A stretch of 5,700 nt of DNA from Alphaproteobacteria bacterium (GCA_027485005.1 JAIXRX010000077.1:1-5700); one strand, 5' to 3'. Shown: positions 1 through 5,027, counted from the stretch's first letter. Notes: generated by a model not told the origin, from the sequence alone. Made by a program: numbers and translations.

Positions 1-597
1 AAATATGACTACATGCATACCTTTGGAGTAGAGGATAATACCGCGATTGCGACAACGCTTGCAGTATTCGGTGCTTTCACCGAAGGCTTGCAGCTGTTTG
101 CCTCTTTTGCCATTTTGCTGAACTTCCAACGCTTTGGCAAAATGCGCGGCATGGGACAAATTGTAGCATGGAGCGTGCGTGACGAATCATTGCACACCGA
201 ATCCATTATTCGTCTATTTAAAACCTTTGTCAGCGAAAACCCTGAAGTGGTAACAGATGAGTTCAAACGCAATATCTACAAAATGTGCGAAACCATTGTG
301 CATATGGAAGATGCGTTTAGTGATCTGGCCTTTGGTGTGGGCGGCATTCAAGGCCTGACGGCAGCGGAAGTAAAAAAATACATTCGCTACATCGCGGACC
401 GTCGCCTTGCCCAGCTTGGTTATGATGCGATTTACCGCATTGGTGACAACCCATTGCCGTGGATGGACGAAATCCTGAATGGCGTGGAACATACCAACTT
501 CTTTGAAAACCGCGTGACTGAATATACCAAAGCCGCCACCAGCGGTTCGTGGGAAGATGCTTTTGCGGAGTTTGACGAAACAAACAACGCTGCATAA
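1..597 (+). CDS. nrdB: Class I ribonucleoside-diphosphate reductase, beta subunit (3' part; start lies before the window)
   Basis: The small subunit of class I ribonucleotide reductase holds the dimetal/radical cofactor and starts the reduction of ribonucleotides to deoxyribonucleotides in the cytoplasm. The reading frame is open from base 1, so the gene enters from the left; 198 residues are visible, about the last 55-60% of a usual 330-380 residue protein. Metal ligands of the second half are present: Glu28 of the fragment (EGLQLF) and Glu62/His65 (RDESLH). Their spacings of 34 and 37 equal those of E. coli E204, E238 and H241. Tyr175 in NFFENRVTEY matches the radical-transfer tyrosine of the flexible tail (E. 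coli Y356, mouse Y370). The tail (SWEDAFAEFD) would dock on the alpha subunit. The first ligand set and the radical tyrosine are outside the window. A strong terminator follows directly, so this is the last gene of its transcript. Family call is very secure; subclass Ia is inferred. Confidence 0.95.
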   Translation, partial: KYDYMHTFGVEDNTAIATTLAVFGAFTEGLQLFASFAILLNFQRFGKMRGMGQIVAWSVRDESLHTESIIRLFKTFVSENPEVVTDEFKRNIYKMCETIVHMEDAFSDLAFGVGGIQGLTAAEVKKYIRYIADRRLAQLGYDAIYRIGDNPLPWMDEILNGVEHTNFFENRVTEYTKAATSGSWEDAFAEFDETNNAA

Positions 598-618
598 CAC
601 AATATCGTAACGCACTTC

Positions 619-648
619 AAAAAGGGCAGCCATGCGGCTGCCCTTTTT
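619..648 (+). terminator. Intrinsic terminator after nrdB
   Basis: A perfect 8-bp GC-rich stem, GGGCAGCC (624-631) with GGCTGCCC (636-643), has a 4-base loop ATGC. It is extended by A5 before and T5 after it. It begins 21 bases past the nrdB stop codon and fits a textbook Rho-independent terminator. The flanking A run means it could also act on the minus strand, though no minus-strand gene reaches it. Confidence 0.93.
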
Positions 649-650
649 AT

Positions 651-679
651 TTGTTGGTTTTCGTAAATACCTATATAAT
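651..679 (+). promoter_or_regulatory. Putative sigma-70 promoter of the pilin-like gene
   Basis: A perfect -10 box TATAAT (674-679) lies 17 bases after a weak -35 box TTGTTG (651-656, 3 of 6 matches). The predicted start is near 686, giving a leader of about 17 bases. The position, immediately after the nrdB terminator, supports a separate transcription unit. The -35 is poor, so an activator or an unusual sigma factor cannot be excluded. Confidence 0.5.
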
Positions 680-702
680 TCCTAAAAACTCTGGAGAATT
701 GA

Positions 703-1443
703 ATGAAAAGAATCGAAGGTTTTTCACTGGTTGAATTAGCCATTGTACTCGTGATTATTGGCTTAATCACGGGGGGCATTTTAACAGGCCAAGACCTCAT
801 TCGTGCTAGCGAACTGAACAGCTTCCACACGGAAACGAATAAATTCAAAATGGCCATTAATACTTTTAAGCTTAAATATAATGCGCTTCCAGGCGATATT
901 CCCAACGCTACCGCTTATTGGGGCGCTGAGCCCACCTGCCCTCCACCTAATGGAGATGTGCAAGTTACTGGCGCATGTAATGGCAATGGTGATGGACTAC
1001 TAAGTGCGGGCGCCTCAAGGGAGCTAATTATGATATGGAAGCACCTCTCATTAGCAGGGCTTATTCCTGGCAACTATATTGGAAGACAAGCTAGTACTGC
1101 TCCTAGCATACGCGCTGGATTAAATGTCCCTCCATTACCATGGGGGACATTTTTGATAACGAGTATCATCACAACACCAATCGCATCGACTTATTTTTTA
1201 TCAGGACAGCTTTTCTTGAGTTATACTCTTGACAGTAGCAATACCATTACGGCCTCTTTTACCCCTACAGATATTGCATCGCTTGATACTAAATATGATG
1301 ATGGCAAACCCGCCTTTGGCAAAATCAGTACAATTTATATGACGTCAAATCCAAACTGCACGACTTCAGACACAGCTTCAGCCGCTGAATACCGAGTTTC
1401 TTATACTGATAAGGCATGTAACTTTATTTATTTTTGGTGGTAA
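703..1443 (+). CDS. Type IV prepilin-like protein with N-terminal cleavage/methylation domain
   Basis: This 246-residue protein begins with a class III (prepilin) signal: a short basic leader MKRIEG, then FSLVELAIVLVIIGLI. A prepilin peptidase should cut after Gly6 and methylate Phe7; Glu11 is the conserved Glu5 of the mature protein. The hydrophobic helix (about 7-29) would anchor it in the inner membrane and pack the filament core. The rest is a secreted globular domain with ALPGD (61-65), a Gly/Asn/Asp-rich stretch CNGNGDG (92-98), and DDGKPAFGKI (199-208). These motifs recur in a pseudopilin-like family of uncharacterised members. Cysteine pairs 79/92 and 219/239 could form two disulfides. 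The start is supported by GGAG at 693-696, six bases upstream. Two in-frame stops (TAA TAG) end it. No pilus or type II secretion genes are adjacent, so its machine is unknown. Composition is AT-richer than metY, with ATA, AGA and AGG codons. Prepilin nature is sure; role is not. Confidence 0.88.
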   Translation: MKRIEGFSLVELAIVLVIIGLITGGILTGQDLIRASELNSFHTETNKFKMAINTFKLKYNALPGDIPNATAYWGAEPTCPPPNGDVQVTGACNGNGDGLLSAGASRELIMIWKHLSLAGLIPGNYIGRQASTAPSIRAGLNVPPLPWGTFLITSIITTPIASTYFLSGQLFLSYTLDSSNTITASFTPTDIASLDTKYDDGKPAFGKISTIYMTSNPNCTTSDTASAAEYRVSYTDKACNFIYFWW

Positions 1444-1480
1444 TAGCATCCCCTCAAGTAATCATCGCTCTTCTGCTTTT

Positions 1481-1508
1481 TTGTTTGGTTCAAATGCTTG
1501 GTTATGCT
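1481..1508 (+). promoter_or_regulatory. Weak candidate promoter for metY
   Basis: TTGTTT (1481-1486, 3 of 6 matches to the -35 consensus) and TATGCT (1503-1508, 4 of 6 to the -10) are separated by 16 bases. The start would fall near 1515, about 35 bases before the metY ATG. There is no clear terminator after the pilin gene, so metY might also be reached by read-through. Confidence 0.3.
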
Positions 1509-1537
1509 AGTGGAAAGCTCATATCCACACCCCGCAT

Positions 1538-1542
1538 AGGAG
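1538..1542 (+). promoter_or_regulatory. Ribosome binding site of metY
   Basis: AGGAG ends seven bases before the ATG at 1550. It is a near-ideal Shine-Dalgarno sequence and fixes the metY start, which also matches the usual family N-terminus. Confidence 0.85.
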
Positions 1543-1549
1543 TATATCA

Positions 1550-2869
1550 ATGGCGCTAGACACAAAAAAACTTGGTTTCAACACCAAAGCCCTGCACGCA
1601 GGCACCCCGCCAGACCCAACCACAGGCGCGCGCCAATTCCCGATTCATCAATCGACCGCTTTCGTATTCAATGATGCACAGCATGGCGCAGACATGTTTG
1701 CCCTGCGCAGCATGGATTTCTCTTACAGCCGCATGACCAACCCAACCGTGGACGCCTTGCAAAAGCGCCTCGCCGAGCTGGAAGGCGGCGTGGGCTGTGT
1801 GGCCGTGGCATCTGGCATTGCTGCGCATTTAGTGGCGTTGCTCCCGCTCATGCAACCGGGCATGGAATTTGTGGCCTCTTCACGCATCTATGGCGGCACG
1901 GTGAACCAATTCACCAACACCTTCCGTGAGCGTTTTGGCTGGAATGTAAAATGGGTGGATATTACCAACCCAGAAGAAGTGAAAGCCGCGATTAATGAAA
2001 AAACCCGCTGCATTTTCATGGAGTCTATCTCCAACCCTAGCGGCGTGGTGGCAGACATTGAAGCCATTGCAAAAATCGCAGATAGCGCCGGCATACCGCT
2101 GGTTGTGGACAATACGATTGCCTCCCCTGCTTTGTGCCGCCCGTTTGAACATGGCGCGCATATCATCACTCACTCTACCACCAAATATCTCTCTGGCCAT
2201 GGCACAGCGATGGGTGGCGCGGTGATTGATTCGGGTAAATTCGACTGGAAAAAACATGCGGATAAATATCCGTCATTGGCGGCACCCAATGCCTCTTACG
2301 ACAATATCGTGTTTGCGGATCAATTTGGCGAAATGGCCTACACCGTGTACGGCATTGTGGTTGGCCTGCGTGACGTTGGCCCTTGCCAATCTCCACTCAA
2401 TGCCTTCCTAACGCTTTCTGGTATTGAAACGCTTTCTTTGCGTATGGAGCGTCATTCTGAAAACGCGTTGAAAGTGGCCGAGTTTTTGAAAGCGCATCCA
2501 TGCGTTGAATGGGTGTCTTACTCTGGCCTGCCTGATAGCCAATTCTTCCCACTGGTGAAAAAATATATGAAGAACGGCTATGCAAGCTCTGTCTTCACCT
2601 TCGCCATTAAGGGCGGCATCAGCGAGGGCAAAGCCTTTGCCGAGAAACTGAAACTCTTCTCGTTCCTTGCGAATATTGGTGACACGCGCAGCTTGGTGAT
2701 TCACCCTGCCTCCACCACCCACAGCCAAGTGCCGCCAGAGCGCCGCGCACAAATTGGTATTGGTGAAAATGTGGTGCGCTTGTCTATCGGCCTTGAAGAT
2801 ATCGAAGATATTATCGCGGATATTGACCAAGCGCTTAAAGCGGCCACCAACCAAAAAGCTGCTGCTTAG
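1550..2869 (+). CDS. metY: O-acetylhomoserine sulfhydrylase (aminocarboxypropyltransferase), PLP-dependent
   Basis: The enzyme makes homocysteine from O-acetylhomoserine and sulfide in the cytoplasm (direct sulfhydrylation branch of methionine synthesis); some relatives use methanethiol. The 439 residues span the full Cys/Met-metabolism PLP fold and match the usual MetY length (about 420-440), longer than cystathionine gamma-synthase or lyase. Lys212 in HSTTKYLSGHG forms the Schiff base with PLP. Tyr60-Arg61 (YSRMTNPT) contact the cofactor phosphate of the partner subunit, Tyr114 (IYGG) stacks on the ring, Asp187 (VVDNT) pairs with its nitrogen, and Arg410 (VRLSIGLE) holds the substrate carboxylate. 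The long segment at about 230-285 and the block GDTRSLVIHPASTTHSQ (377-393) are typical of MetY. Start chosen by the AGGAG site. A strong terminator follows at once. O-succinylhomoserine use (MetZ) or methionine gamma-lyase activity is possible but less likely. Confidence 0.9.
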   Translation: MALDTKKLGFNTKALHAGTPPDPTTGARQFPIHQSTAFVFNDAQHGADMFALRSMDFSYSRMTNPTVDALQKRLAELEGGVGCVAVASGIAAHLVALLPLMQPGMEFVASSRIYGGTVNQFTNTFRERFGWNVKWVDITNPEEVKAAINEKTRCIFMESISNPSGVVADIEAIAKIADSAGIPLVVDNTIASPALCRPFEHGAHIITHSTTKYLSGHGTAMGGAVIDSGKFDWKKHADKYPSLAAPNASYDNIVFADQFGEMAYTVYGIVVGLRDVGPCQSPLNAFLTLSGIETLSLRMERHSENALKVAEFLKAHPCVEWVSYSGLPDSQFFPLVKKYMKNGYASSVFTFAIKGGISEGKAFAEKLKLFSFLANIGDTRSLVIHPASTTHSQVPPERRAQIGIGENVVRLSIGLEDIEDIIADIDQALKAATNQKAAA

Positions 2870-2883
2870 TTTTCTATCTACAC

Positions 2884-2914
2884 AAAACCCCCGCTGAATT
2901 TCAGCGGGGGTTTT
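2884..2914. terminator. Strong intrinsic terminator after metY, probably bidirectional
   Basis: A perfect 10-bp stem, CCCCCGCTGA (2888-2897) with TCAGCGGGGG (2901-2910), has a 3-base loop. It is preceded by A4 and followed by T5. It begins 15 bases after the metY stop. Read on the minus strand the same stem is followed by TTTTG, so it could also stop transcripts of the convergent lipoprotein gene, which has no GC-rich terminator of its own. Confidence 0.93.
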
Positions 2915-2998
2915 TATTATGCTCTTAAGTTAAGCAAACCGAATTAGCATTGAACCTGCTTCGCCTGAGTAACAGAATGTTGCGCAGTGAAAGCAAAC

Positions 2999-3017
2999 GA
3001 AAAAGTGCTACTTTTTC
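2999..3017 (-). repeat. AT-rich inverted repeat over the lipoprotein stop codon
   Basis: GAAAAAGT (2999-3006) and ACTTTTTC (3010-3017) form a perfect 8-bp inverted repeat with a 3-base loop. It overlaps the last codons and TAG stop of the minus-strand lipoprotein gene. The stem is nearly all A-T and is not followed by a clean T run, so it is at best a weak terminator or an mRNA 3' end structure. Confidence 0.4.
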
Positions 3018-3487
3018 AGAGATGGGTCCGCTGGTTCAGATGACTCAACATAGCCACGGAATTCTTTCCAATTTTTCATCTCACGATCACGGGCCGCCTG
3101 CTCGCGACCAATCACAGCATTATTAAAACGCACCATGCCTTGAGCAATCATCGCCTCACCCTGATCTGGGGTAATGCTGCCTTTTTCAATGCTGCTATTA
3201 ATCATCGTTAGCTCAGAAAAATGCACTTTCAGCAAATCCATATGCGGATAGCCTTGTGCTTCGTGAATGCGCTCAGCTTTTGGAATCCAGCAACGATACC
3301 ATTGTGGCTTGGTTTGGGTGGTTTTTTCACAATCAGCTTTTACCGCTATCACCTGATCGCGAATAGACGCAGGAGCCGCTTGACCAGAAGCGGCAGATTT
3401 ACCGCTCGACAAAGTGTCAAAGTAGTTACAACCAGAGAGTGCACTAGCAGCAACTATAACCAAAAGAATTTTGCTATTTTTTAGCAT
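3008..3487 (-). CDS. Predicted lipoprotein of unknown function
   Basis: The 159-residue product starts with a lipoprotein signal peptide: basic MLKNSK, a hydrophobic core LLVIVAASA, then the lipobox LSGC with Cys20 as the lipidated residue. Asn at +2 is not the inner-membrane retention residue Asp, so the outer membrane is the likelier destination. A Ser/Ala/Gly-rich linker (about 25-42) leads to a compact, mostly helical domain with Cys53 and Cys66, which could pair, the motif QWYRCWIPKAERI (62-74), and a charged C-terminal helix (about 125-145). I do not recognise the family. The ATG at 3487 is preferred to an in-frame TTG at 3502, because GGAAGG (3495-3500) sits seven bases before the ATG and would lie inside the longer form. 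It lies 70 bases downstream of the ArsR-type regulator gene on the same strand, so co-transcription or direct control is plausible. The protein-coding call is firm; the function is unknown. Confidence 0.82.
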   Translation of the reverse strand: MLKNSKILLVIVAASALSGCNYFDTLSSGKSAASGQAAPASIRDQVIAVKADCEKTTQTKPQWYRCWIPKAERIHEAQGYPHMDLLKVHFSELTMINSSIEKGSITPDQGEAMIAQGMVRFNNAVIGREQAARDREMKNWKEFRGYVESSEPADPSLKK

Positions 3488-3494
3488 GTCTCTA

Positions 3495-3500
3495 CCTTCC
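3495..3500 (-). promoter_or_regulatory. Ribosome binding site deciding the lipoprotein start
   Basis: Read on the minus strand this is GGAAGG, ending seven bases before the ATG at 3487. It favours that ATG over the in-frame TTG at 3502, and the resulting N-terminus has a normal signal-peptide length. Confidence 0.7.
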
Positions 3501-3527
3501 AAAATGTGTTTCGATCATGTGTATGGC

Positions 3528-3551
3528 ACACAAAGTATAAATATACTGTGT
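3528..3551 (-). promoter_or_regulatory. Inverted repeat upstream of the lipoprotein gene, candidate operator/promoter
   Basis: AGTATA (3534-3539), two bases, TATACT (3542-3547) is a perfect 6-2-6 inverted repeat. ACAC (3528-3531) and GTGT (3548-3551) extend it with a two-base offset. Read on the minus strand, TATACT or the overlapping TATATT could be a -10 box for the lipoprotein gene, but no good -35 stands at the right distance. It lies between the regulator stop and the lipoprotein start and has no T run, so an operator is likelier than a terminator. Confidence 0.4.
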
Positions 3552-3557
3552 AATAAT

Positions 3558-3851
3558 TTAGCAGAAAATATCCTGCAGTGAAGCAAGCAAAGGCAGCACT
3601 TTATCATCCGCTACCTTATAGATGCGGCGCTGTCCTTCACGTTTTACTTTAATCAATTTCATCTCACGCATTTTTGCTAAATGCTGCGACAAAGCAGACT
3701 GAGAAATATCTAGGCCCTCTTCCAAAGAAGAAACATGCTGCTCTTCATTAGCCAACATACACAAAATCTGCAAGCGAACTGGATGTGAAAGAAGTTTCAA
3801 CCAGCGGGATGCTTTTTTGGACTGGCGTTTAAGAGCAAGTGAATTCGACAT
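3558..3851 (-). CDS. ArsR-family winged-helix regulator, SqrR/BigR/HlyU-like
   Basis: This 97-residue protein is a small dimeric repressor of the ArsR type. It has LSHPVRLQIL (21-30) in the dimer core and a helix-turn-helix at about 40-65. The recognition helix is SQSALSQHLAKMR (50-62), followed by a wing KREGQRRIYKV (70-80) and a C-terminal dimer helix. It lacks the CVC metal motif of classical ArsR/SmtB in the recognition region. Instead it has only two cysteines, Cys31 (ILCML) and Cys97 (the last residue, DIFC). They are 66 residues apart, the same as C41/C107 of SqrR, C42/C108 of BigR and C38/C104 of HlyU, which form a polysulfide bridge or disulfide and release DNA. A reactive-sulfur or redox sensor is therefore inferred. 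The ATG start is the first good one but lacks a clear Shine-Dalgarno. It is divergent from the reductase gene and upstream of the lipoprotein gene. An inverted repeat in its own promoter suggests autorepression. Confidence 0.9.
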   Translation of the reverse strand: MSNSLALKRQSKKASRWLKLLSHPVRLQILCMLANEEQHVSSLEEGLDISQSALSQHLAKMREMKLIKVKREGQRRIYKVADDKVLPLLASLQDIFC

Positions 3852-3871
3852 AATCTGACAATCTGCTGTGA

Positions 3872-3899
3872 TTTATATTAGAAGTTTATAATATGGTAA
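3872..3899 (-). promoter_or_regulatory. Putative promoter of the ArsR-type gene
   Basis: On the minus strand, TTACCA (3894-3899, 4 of 6 to the -35) and TATAAA (3872-3877, 5 of 6 to the -10) are 16 bases apart. The start would be near 3865, leaving a leader of about 14 bases before the ATG at 3851. The spacer is filled by the inverted repeat at 3875-3894. Confidence 0.5.
3875..3894. promoter_or_regulatory. Perfect 6-8-6 inverted repeat, candidate operator of the ArsR-type regulator
   Basis: ATATTA (3875-3880) and TAATAT (3889-3894) are exact inverted repeats separated by eight bases. AT-rich dyads of about 20 bases are the usual targets of ArsR-family dimers. This one covers the spacer and touches both boxes of the regulator's putative promoter, where a bound dimer would block polymerase. 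Binding by the neighbouring protein is inferred from position. Confidence 0.55.
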
Positions 3900-3907
3900 T
3901 TTCTTGA

Positions 3908-3930
3908 ACCCTTATATCAGGGTATTTTTT
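3908..3930 (+). other. Small hairpin followed by T6 in the divergent intergenic region
   Basis: ACCCT (3908-3912) and AGGGT (3919-3923) form a perfect 5-bp stem with a 6-base loop. One A and then six Ts (3925-3930) follow. It resembles a minimal intrinsic terminator on the plus strand, or a 5-6-5 operator dyad. It lies upstream of both candidate reductase promoters, so it would stop transcripts coming from the left rather than attenuate the reductase gene. Confidence 0.35.
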
Positions 3931-3944
3931 GAGAGCAAGTGCTT

Positions 3945-3953
3945 TGGTATAAA
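3945..3953 (+). promoter_or_regulatory. Alternative extended -10 promoter for the reductase operon
   Basis: TGGTATAAA (3945-3953) is an extended -10 (TGn before TATAAA, 5 of 6). It has no convincing -35 at 17 bases. Use of it would give a leader of about 38 bases. It may be used alongside, or instead of, the TTGACG promoter downstream. Confidence 0.3.
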
Positions 3954-3962
3954 AATTTTCTT

Positions 3963-3991
3963 TTGACGTGAAGGCTACAAATTGGCATAAG
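3963..3991 (+). promoter_or_regulatory. Putative promoter of the ferredoxin-NADP+ reductase/folD operon
   Basis: TTGACG (3963-3968, 5 of 6 to the -35) and CATAAG (3986-3991, 4 of 6 to the -10) are separated by the ideal 17 bases. The predicted start, near 3998, falls on or one base before the ATG at 3999, so this promoter would make a leaderless message. Confidence 0.5.
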
Positions 3992-3998
3992 ACAAAGC

Positions 3999-5027
3999 AT
4001 GACACAGACACATACGACCGACGTAACCGTGATTGGCGCAGGCCCTGTTGGGCTTTTTGCAATTTTTGAAGCTGGCATGTTGAAATTGCAGTGCCATGTA
4101 GTGGACACGCTGGATATGCTCGGCGGCCAATGCAGCGCTCTTTATCCCGAAAAACCGATTTATGACATTCCTGCGCATCCTTCAATTCTCGCGCAAGATT
4201 TAGTGGACAAATTAACCGAGCAAGCCTCCTCTTTCAATCCTGTCTATCACTTAGGGCAACAAGTGGTGGGGATGGAACGCACGGCGGATGAGCAATGGAA
4301 ACTCACCACATCTAAAGGCACCACCATCATTAGCAAAGCTGTGATTATTGCGGCTGGTTGCGGTGCTTTTGGGCCGAACCGCCCACCACTGGACGGCATT
4401 GAAAATTATGAAGGCACCAGCGTGTTCTACATGGTACGCAAGCGCGAAGATTTTCGTGGTAAACGCGTGGTCATTGCGGGCGGTGGAGACTCTGCGGTAG
4501 ACTGGGCGCTTTCCCTGCATGATGTGGCGGCACGCGTGGATGTCGTGCATCGTCGCCCGAAATTCCGCGCCGCCCCTGAAAGTGCTTCCAAACTTGATGC
4601 GCTGGTGGCCGAAGGCAAAATCAATCTCGTTGTGCCTTATCAACTGGATGGGTTAGAAGGTGCTAATGGCCAACTTACTGGCGTGCGCGTCGCTACCTTG
4701 CAAGGCGAAACTAAGGTGCTGGAGGCTGATGTGCTCTTGCCGTTCTTTGGTTTGGCGATGGAGCTAGGGCCGATTGCTGATTGGGGTTTGGGCTTTTCGC
4801 ACCAACATATTGCGGTGGATCAAGCCACTTGCGCTACCAACCTGCCTGGCGTTTTTGCGATTGGTGACATTGCCGCATACCCTGGCAAATTAAAACTGAT
4901 TCTTTGTGGCTTCTCAGAAGCGGCGATGGCCGCTCACGCTGCTCATAAAGTGGTTCGTCCAGACGAGGCGTTACACTTTGAATATTCTACCTCCAAAGGC
5001 GTTCCTGCGCAGGAGAAAGCGGCATGA
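3999..5027 (+). CDS. Ferredoxin/flavodoxin-NADP+ reductase, thioredoxin-reductase-like type
   Basis: This homodimeric flavoprotein moves electrons between NADPH and ferredoxin or flavodoxin in the cytoplasm. The 342 residues match the usual 330-350. An FAD-binding GAGPVG (13-18) is followed by GGQCSALYPEKPIYDIPA (42-59), in which Tyr49 stacks on the flavin. The NADPH domain carries GGGDSAVDW (161-169) and HRR (184-186) for the 2'-phosphate. FAD closes with FAIGDIAAYPGKLKL (286-300). The redox CxxC of thioredoxin reductase is absent, which separates it from TrxB. The C-terminal tail FEYSTSKG (327-334) places Tyr329 where Bacillus YumC has His324, as in alphaproteobacterial members. The start lacks a clear Shine-Dalgarno but begins right at the flavin strand. 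The stop overlaps the folD start (ATGA), so the two are translationally coupled. The facing gene is a putative redox-sensing ArsR-type regulator with a shared control region. The family is secure; the electron partner is unknown. Confidence 0.93.
   Translation: MTQTHTTDVTVIGAGPVGLFAIFEAGMLKLQCHVVDTLDMLGGQCSALYPEKPIYDIPAHPSILAQDLVDKLTEQASSFNPVYHLGQQVVGMERTADEQWKLTTSKGTTIISKAVIIAAGCGAFGPNRPPLDGIENYEGTSVFYMVRKREDFRGKRVVIAGGGDSAVDWALSLHDVAARVDVVHRRPKFRAAPESASKLDALVAEGKINLVVPYQLDGLEGANGQLTGVRVATLQGETKVLEADVLLPFFGLAMELGPIADWGLGFSHQHIAVDQATCATNLPGVFAIGDIAAYPGKLKLILCGFSEAAMAAHAAHKVVRPDEALHFEYSTSKGVPAQEKAA
5011..5015 (+). promoter_or_regulatory. Ribosome binding site of folD inside the reductase gene
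   Basis: AGGAG lies within the last codons of the reductase gene, eight bases before the folD ATG at 5024. With the ATGA overlap it fixes the folD start and implies coupled translation. Confidence 0.8.

Noticed and set aside
1444..1549. A SAM-II or other methionine riboswitch ahead of metY
   Set aside because: Such elements are common before methionine genes in alphaproteobacteria, but I see none of the conserved SAM-II pseudoknot pattern here, and the likely leader of about 35 bases is too short.
2932..2998. Two copies of AAGCAAAC (2932-2939 and 2991-2998) after metY
   Set aside because: Only eight bases, in an AT-rich convergent gap with no further copies or dyad; chance is sufficient.
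3221..3484. Plus-strand open frame antisense to the lipoprotein gene
   Set aside because: The minus-strand frame has a clear signal peptide, lipobox and ribosome binding site; the plus-strand frame has none of these and no family features.
3488..3502. Longer lipoprotein form starting at an in-frame TTG (3502)
   Set aside because: The only good ribosome binding site lies inside that extension and serves the ATG at 3487; the extra residues would add charges before the signal peptide without benefit.
3558..3851. Metal-sensing ArsR/SmtB (arsenic, zinc or cadmium) regulator
   Set aside because: There is no CVC motif in the DNA-binding helix, no His/Asp-rich C-terminal metal site, and no metal efflux or arsenate gene nearby.
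3886..4185. Minus-strand open frame of 99 codons across the reductase 5' end
   Set aside because: It overlaps a secure flavoprotein gene and the divergent control region, has no recognisable protein features, and looks like an antisense shadow.
3999..5027. Calling the flavoprotein thioredoxin reductase (TrxB)
   Set aside because: It has the two-domain fold but no CxxC redox centre, and it carries the GGQ..ALYPEK motif and C-terminal extension of ferredoxin-NADP+ reductases.
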